A DNA stretch of 64,000 nt from Lentisphaerota bacterium. GTDB taxonomy: Bacteria; Verrucomicrobiota; Lentisphaeria; Victivallales; Victivallaceae. Both the position numbers and the translations under genes were made by a program. The notes beneath the pieces were generated by a model. It had not been told where the DNA came from. It made no database searches and saw only the letters and a program-made list of their open reading frames with translations. Positions 62,100 to 64,000 of the stretch are shown here, in pieces. The DNA lies in assembly GCA_024225035.1 (NCBI GenBank), contig JAAEMX010000018.1, positions 1 through 64,000 of the forward strand, given 5' to 3'. Position 1 is the first letter of the stretch. Each line of letters starts with the position of its first letter.

Positions 62100-63203
62100 A
62101 TGTACTACGTTCTATACTCGCATGCTGAAAAAGTTGAAAATTTTTTGAAGGATTCACCATACAAGTTTGAAAAAAGGGTTCCTAAGTATAGTGAATTTAA
62201 AGATACTTGGATTAAAACACTGTTAGCTACAGTCAAAAGTAAATATGACTTAGAATTGAGAAAAAAGCTGAAAATCTATCCTCCTGGTAGCAAAAACCGG
62301 AATTTTGATAGACAGGAATTTAAACATTCAAATCCCCTCGTAAGGGATCTTGCAGGGAAACCGATAATTCCTAGTTCCAGAGAGATGTCTGACTATTTTT
62401 GTAATGAAGAATATCCTTGGAATGCGTATACTTTTATTATGGATTCAGTACTGGATAGAGGTTGGGCAACACATAATAGATATAGGACACAGGAGCAGCG
62501 CAAGTTGGTAGCAGCTTTCAGGTCTGAGAAGGATGGAGAGGATTATAAATGTGACTGTATTAAATTTGACCCCGAGTCTGATACTTTAGTTTTATATGGA
62601 CACGGTTCATCAATAGATTCCACTATCAGTGGTGGACGTCATGTCACTTCTCTAGCTTATTTAAAAAAAATGGTGAGTAACTTGCTTAAGCCATATGCCA
62701 GCAGCAGTGGGTGTCTTTGCAGTAAAGCCAGGGAAGGAAAAAGCATCAAAATAATACTTCAATGCTGCTATGGTGCCAGGTCGTTGGAAGTTGAACTTTC
62801 TAGATATCTGGCTTCGAAGAAAATTGACAACAGAATAACAGCTTATTCAACAGCAATTAATTTACCTGCTTTCACTGTTTATCATTTGCCGGGTGTAAAC
62901 TCTTATCAAAAAAGAATCCATAGATATGACCCTAATCTTTTTGGTATTGACAATTGGCTGATAAATATTTGTATGGGATTGGAAAGCCCTAAAAGTGGTT
63001 TTTCAAAAGGGCCAATGACGTGCTGGTGTGAAGGAAAGGATGTGCGTTTTGACATTGTTAATGGTGTAAAAAAGCGGCATTATGAAAAATTTGATAAATA
63101 TCTTGAACGTTACCGTATTGTAACGAATATTGCTAGAAAAAACCATTTAGGGCCAGAATGTAAAGAGCTGGTTTATGACTATCTTAATTACTGGAATATA
63201 TAG
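62100..63203 (+). CDS. Protein with clan-CD cysteine-peptidase-like (C80/CHAT-like) core
   Basis: The 367-residue protein has no signal peptide. The central region reads TLVLYGHGSS (H168) in a strand-turn, a helix (SLAYLKKMVSNLLKPY), then the strand SIKIILQCCYGARS with Cys 222/223, a helix (LEVELSRYLASK) and ITAYSTAIN. His after a strand followed by a Cys about 50 residues later at a strand end is the dyad layout of caspase-related clan CD peptidases such as C80 and CHAT. This is a fold inference from motif order only. The N-terminal 100 residues and C-terminal 130 residues are novel and Cys-rich in places. CGGAG lies before the ATG. It sits on the integrated element. Confidence 0.6.
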   Translation: MYYVLYSHAEKVENFLKDSPYKFEKRVPKYSEFKDTWIKTLLATVKSKYDLELRKKLKIYPPGSKNRNFDRQEFKHSNPLVRDLAGKPIIPSSREMSDYFCNEEYPWNAYTFIMDSVLDRGWATHNRYRTQEQRKLVAAFRSEKDGEDYKCDCIKFDPESDTLVLYGHGSSIDSTISGGRHVTSLAYLKKMVSNLLKPYASSSGCLCSKAREGKSIKIILQCCYGARSLEVELSRYLASKKIDNRITAYSTAINLPAFTVYHLPGVNSYQKRIHRYDPNLFGIDNWLINICMGLESPKSGFSKGPMTCWCEGKDVRFDIVNGVKKRHYEKFDKYLERYRIVTNIARKNHLGPECKELVYDYLNYWNI

Positions 63204-63457
63204 TTTTTAGGACTCCATGCTTTCTTAAGTCTCTTTACAAAATAAAGTTTAAGTCTCTCATTTTTCAATGACAACAACAAATTCCAATAGCAATAAAATA
63301 CCAAAACGAACGCGGTGGCTAGAGTAAATTGAAAGCTTAAAAAAAGAGTGCCCGGTAATAAAACGCCGGACGTAAATCTGTTGGGCATACATGTTTAGTA
63401 GGATTGCTAATTTCTCCTGCACAATAAACAGAAGTTAACGCCTGCGAATAATAGTGA

Positions 63458-63494
63458 CCTCCCCCGCCTCTGACTCAAGCGCAACTCGGGGAGG
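63458..63494 (+). promoter_or_regulatory. Hairpin covering a ribosome-binding site
   Basis: CCTCCCC (63458-63464) pairs perfectly with GGGGAGG (63488-63494). The right arm is the ribosome site of the small frame at 63501. Folding would hide that site. Apart from this, the stretch 63204-63457 shows nothing recognisable. Confidence 0.4.
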
Positions 63495-63500
63495 GGTTTA

Positions 63501-63665
63501 ATGACAGCCCGGAAAGACTTTAAAAATGGAATGCCTGAAGGAGTTCAGGTGACGTTGAAAGGGCAACTGGATTTTGAATGCTTGTTAATGATGTGGCTTT
63601 TAGGAAGTGTGAGGTGGGGGAGTAGTACATTTTTAAGTTGCCTTATTCTTCATATAGCATTATAA
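63501..63665 (+). CDS. Small hypothetical reading frame
   Basis: The 54-residue frame (MTARKDFKNGMPEGVQVTLK ... ILHIAL) has a very strong ribosome site (GGAGGGG) before its ATG. It has a hydrophobic C-terminal half that could be one membrane segment. It overlaps the end of the convergent helicase gene by a few bases. No family recognised; it could be a truncated remnant. Confidence 0.3.
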   Translation: MTARKDFKNGMPEGVQVTLKGQLDFECLLMMWLLGSVRWGSSTFLSCLILHIAL

Positions 63666-64000
63666 GTCCAAAAAGAATTTTTCTATAGAACAACTGCCTT
63701 TGCATTTCTTCGAGTTATAATTTGAACATCCTAAAAAATATTTTTTTGTTTTATTATTCTGTTTCCAACTCATACGAGCATTACACAAAGAGCAAAATGG
63801 CAAAGGGTGACTAGGATAGCAAGGTGATTCTGAAAAAATGTGTAGTTCTTTAGCTCCCCTTGTAATAGCTACATAAAAATTTTTTAGATCTAATCCTTCA
63901 TCAATAACTACCGCACAATCACATTCTAACCCTTTCAATAATACGGTTCTTGAAATACATTTAGAGGGAACTCTATTTTCACAATATTTCTCTTGATTCT
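63660..64000 (-). CDS. UvrD-family helicase C-terminus with topoisomerase-type zinc finger (partial)
   Basis: The frame is open to the right edge, so only the last 113 or so codons are seen. KGLECDCAVVIDEGLDLKN resembles motif V and FYVAITRGAKELHIF motif VI of UvrD/Rep superfamily 1A helicases, whose ATP-binding Arg lies in TRGAKEL. It is followed by a zinc finger of the topoisomerase C4 type: CSLCNARM then FLGCSNYNSKKCKGSC. Such helicase-zinc-finger fusions occur on mobile elements and in defence loci. The gene starts beyond the window. A start inside the window would leave no ATPase core. Confidence 0.75.
   Translation of the reverse strand, partial: NQEKYCENRVPSKCISRTVLLKGLECDCAVVIDEGLDLKNFYVAITRGAKELHIFSESPCYPSHPLPFCSLCNARMSWKQNNKTKKYFLGCSNYNSKKCKGSCSIEKFFLDL

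Noticed and set aside
1..64000. CRISPR array or rRNA operon
   Set aside because: No regularly spaced direct repeats and no rRNA-like conserved stretches were seen on either strand.

Overview
The window looks like chromosomal DNA of a Gram-negative bacterium of the PVC superphylum, most probably a Lentisphaerota member. This assignment is inferred from gene content, not from a marker search. The outer membrane and LPS are indicated by waaA (Kdo transferase), lptD and hldD. Two transmembrane Ser/Thr kinases, one fused to a formylglycine-generating-enzyme-like domain, secreted GH20-like and GH17-like glycosidases, a DUF3568-type lipoprotein and haem synthesis by the siroheme (Ahb) route all fit that group. 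Base composition is moderate, with visibly A+T-richer accessory stretches at about 3.3-7.3 kb and 59.5-64 kb. I see no rRNA, tRNA or CRISPR array.

Layout. 0-0.6 kb: the 5' stub of a P4-like integrase, pointing out of the left edge. 0.6-7.3 kb: small and orphan genes, then rdgB followed by a tandem pair of unusual zinc-finger proteins separated by a duplicated rdgB fragment. 7.3-13.3 kb: tilS, glmS, waaA, thiC (+). 13.3-18.6 kb: a minus-strand operon pyrR-pyrB-pyrC-M20 amidohydrolase-GNAT-like acyltransferase. 18.8-22.1 kb: a decayed small gene, a DUF3568 lipoprotein and two tandem secreted HAD phosphatases. 22.4-28.4 kb (-): alaS, a STAS protein, a papain-like candidate, rpsO and pnp. 28.6-38.9 kb: GH20-like lipoprotein, amrS, serC, queH, the ahbC-ahbD-ahbAB haem operon and a GH17-like glucanase. 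39.1-44.3 kb: an ExbB/TolQ-like membrane protein paired with a long coiled-coil ExbD-like protein, then a kinase-PEGA-FGE protein. 44.4-59.4 kb: ABC-F ATPase, large zinc dehydrogenase, lptD-hldD-rsmB, a second kinase, a response regulator, two orphan genes and a YgiQ radical SAM protein. 59.5-64 kb: a complete integrase, divergent XRE repressor and excisionase-like genes, a clan-CD-peptidase-like protein and the end of a UvrD-family helicase.

How the parts relate. The two integrase ends are inverted copies and point outward, so the roughly 59-kb housekeeping block lies between two related integrative-element ends. Envelope biogenesis genes recur: UDP-sugar precursor supply (glmS), Kdo transfer, heptose epimerisation and LPS export. 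Pyrimidine synthesis is headed by pyrR.

The best candidates for something undescribed are these: (i) the duplicated proteins at 3646-5076 and 5662-6996, with FYVE-like cysteine spacing in front of what looks like a TraB/TIKI/EreA-type domain; (ii) the 39132-41516 ExbB/ExbD-like pair with a periplasmic coiled coil of about 320 residues; (iii) the peptidase-like protein at 62100-63203 on the integrated element. All functional calls come from reading motifs by eye; no database search was possible.
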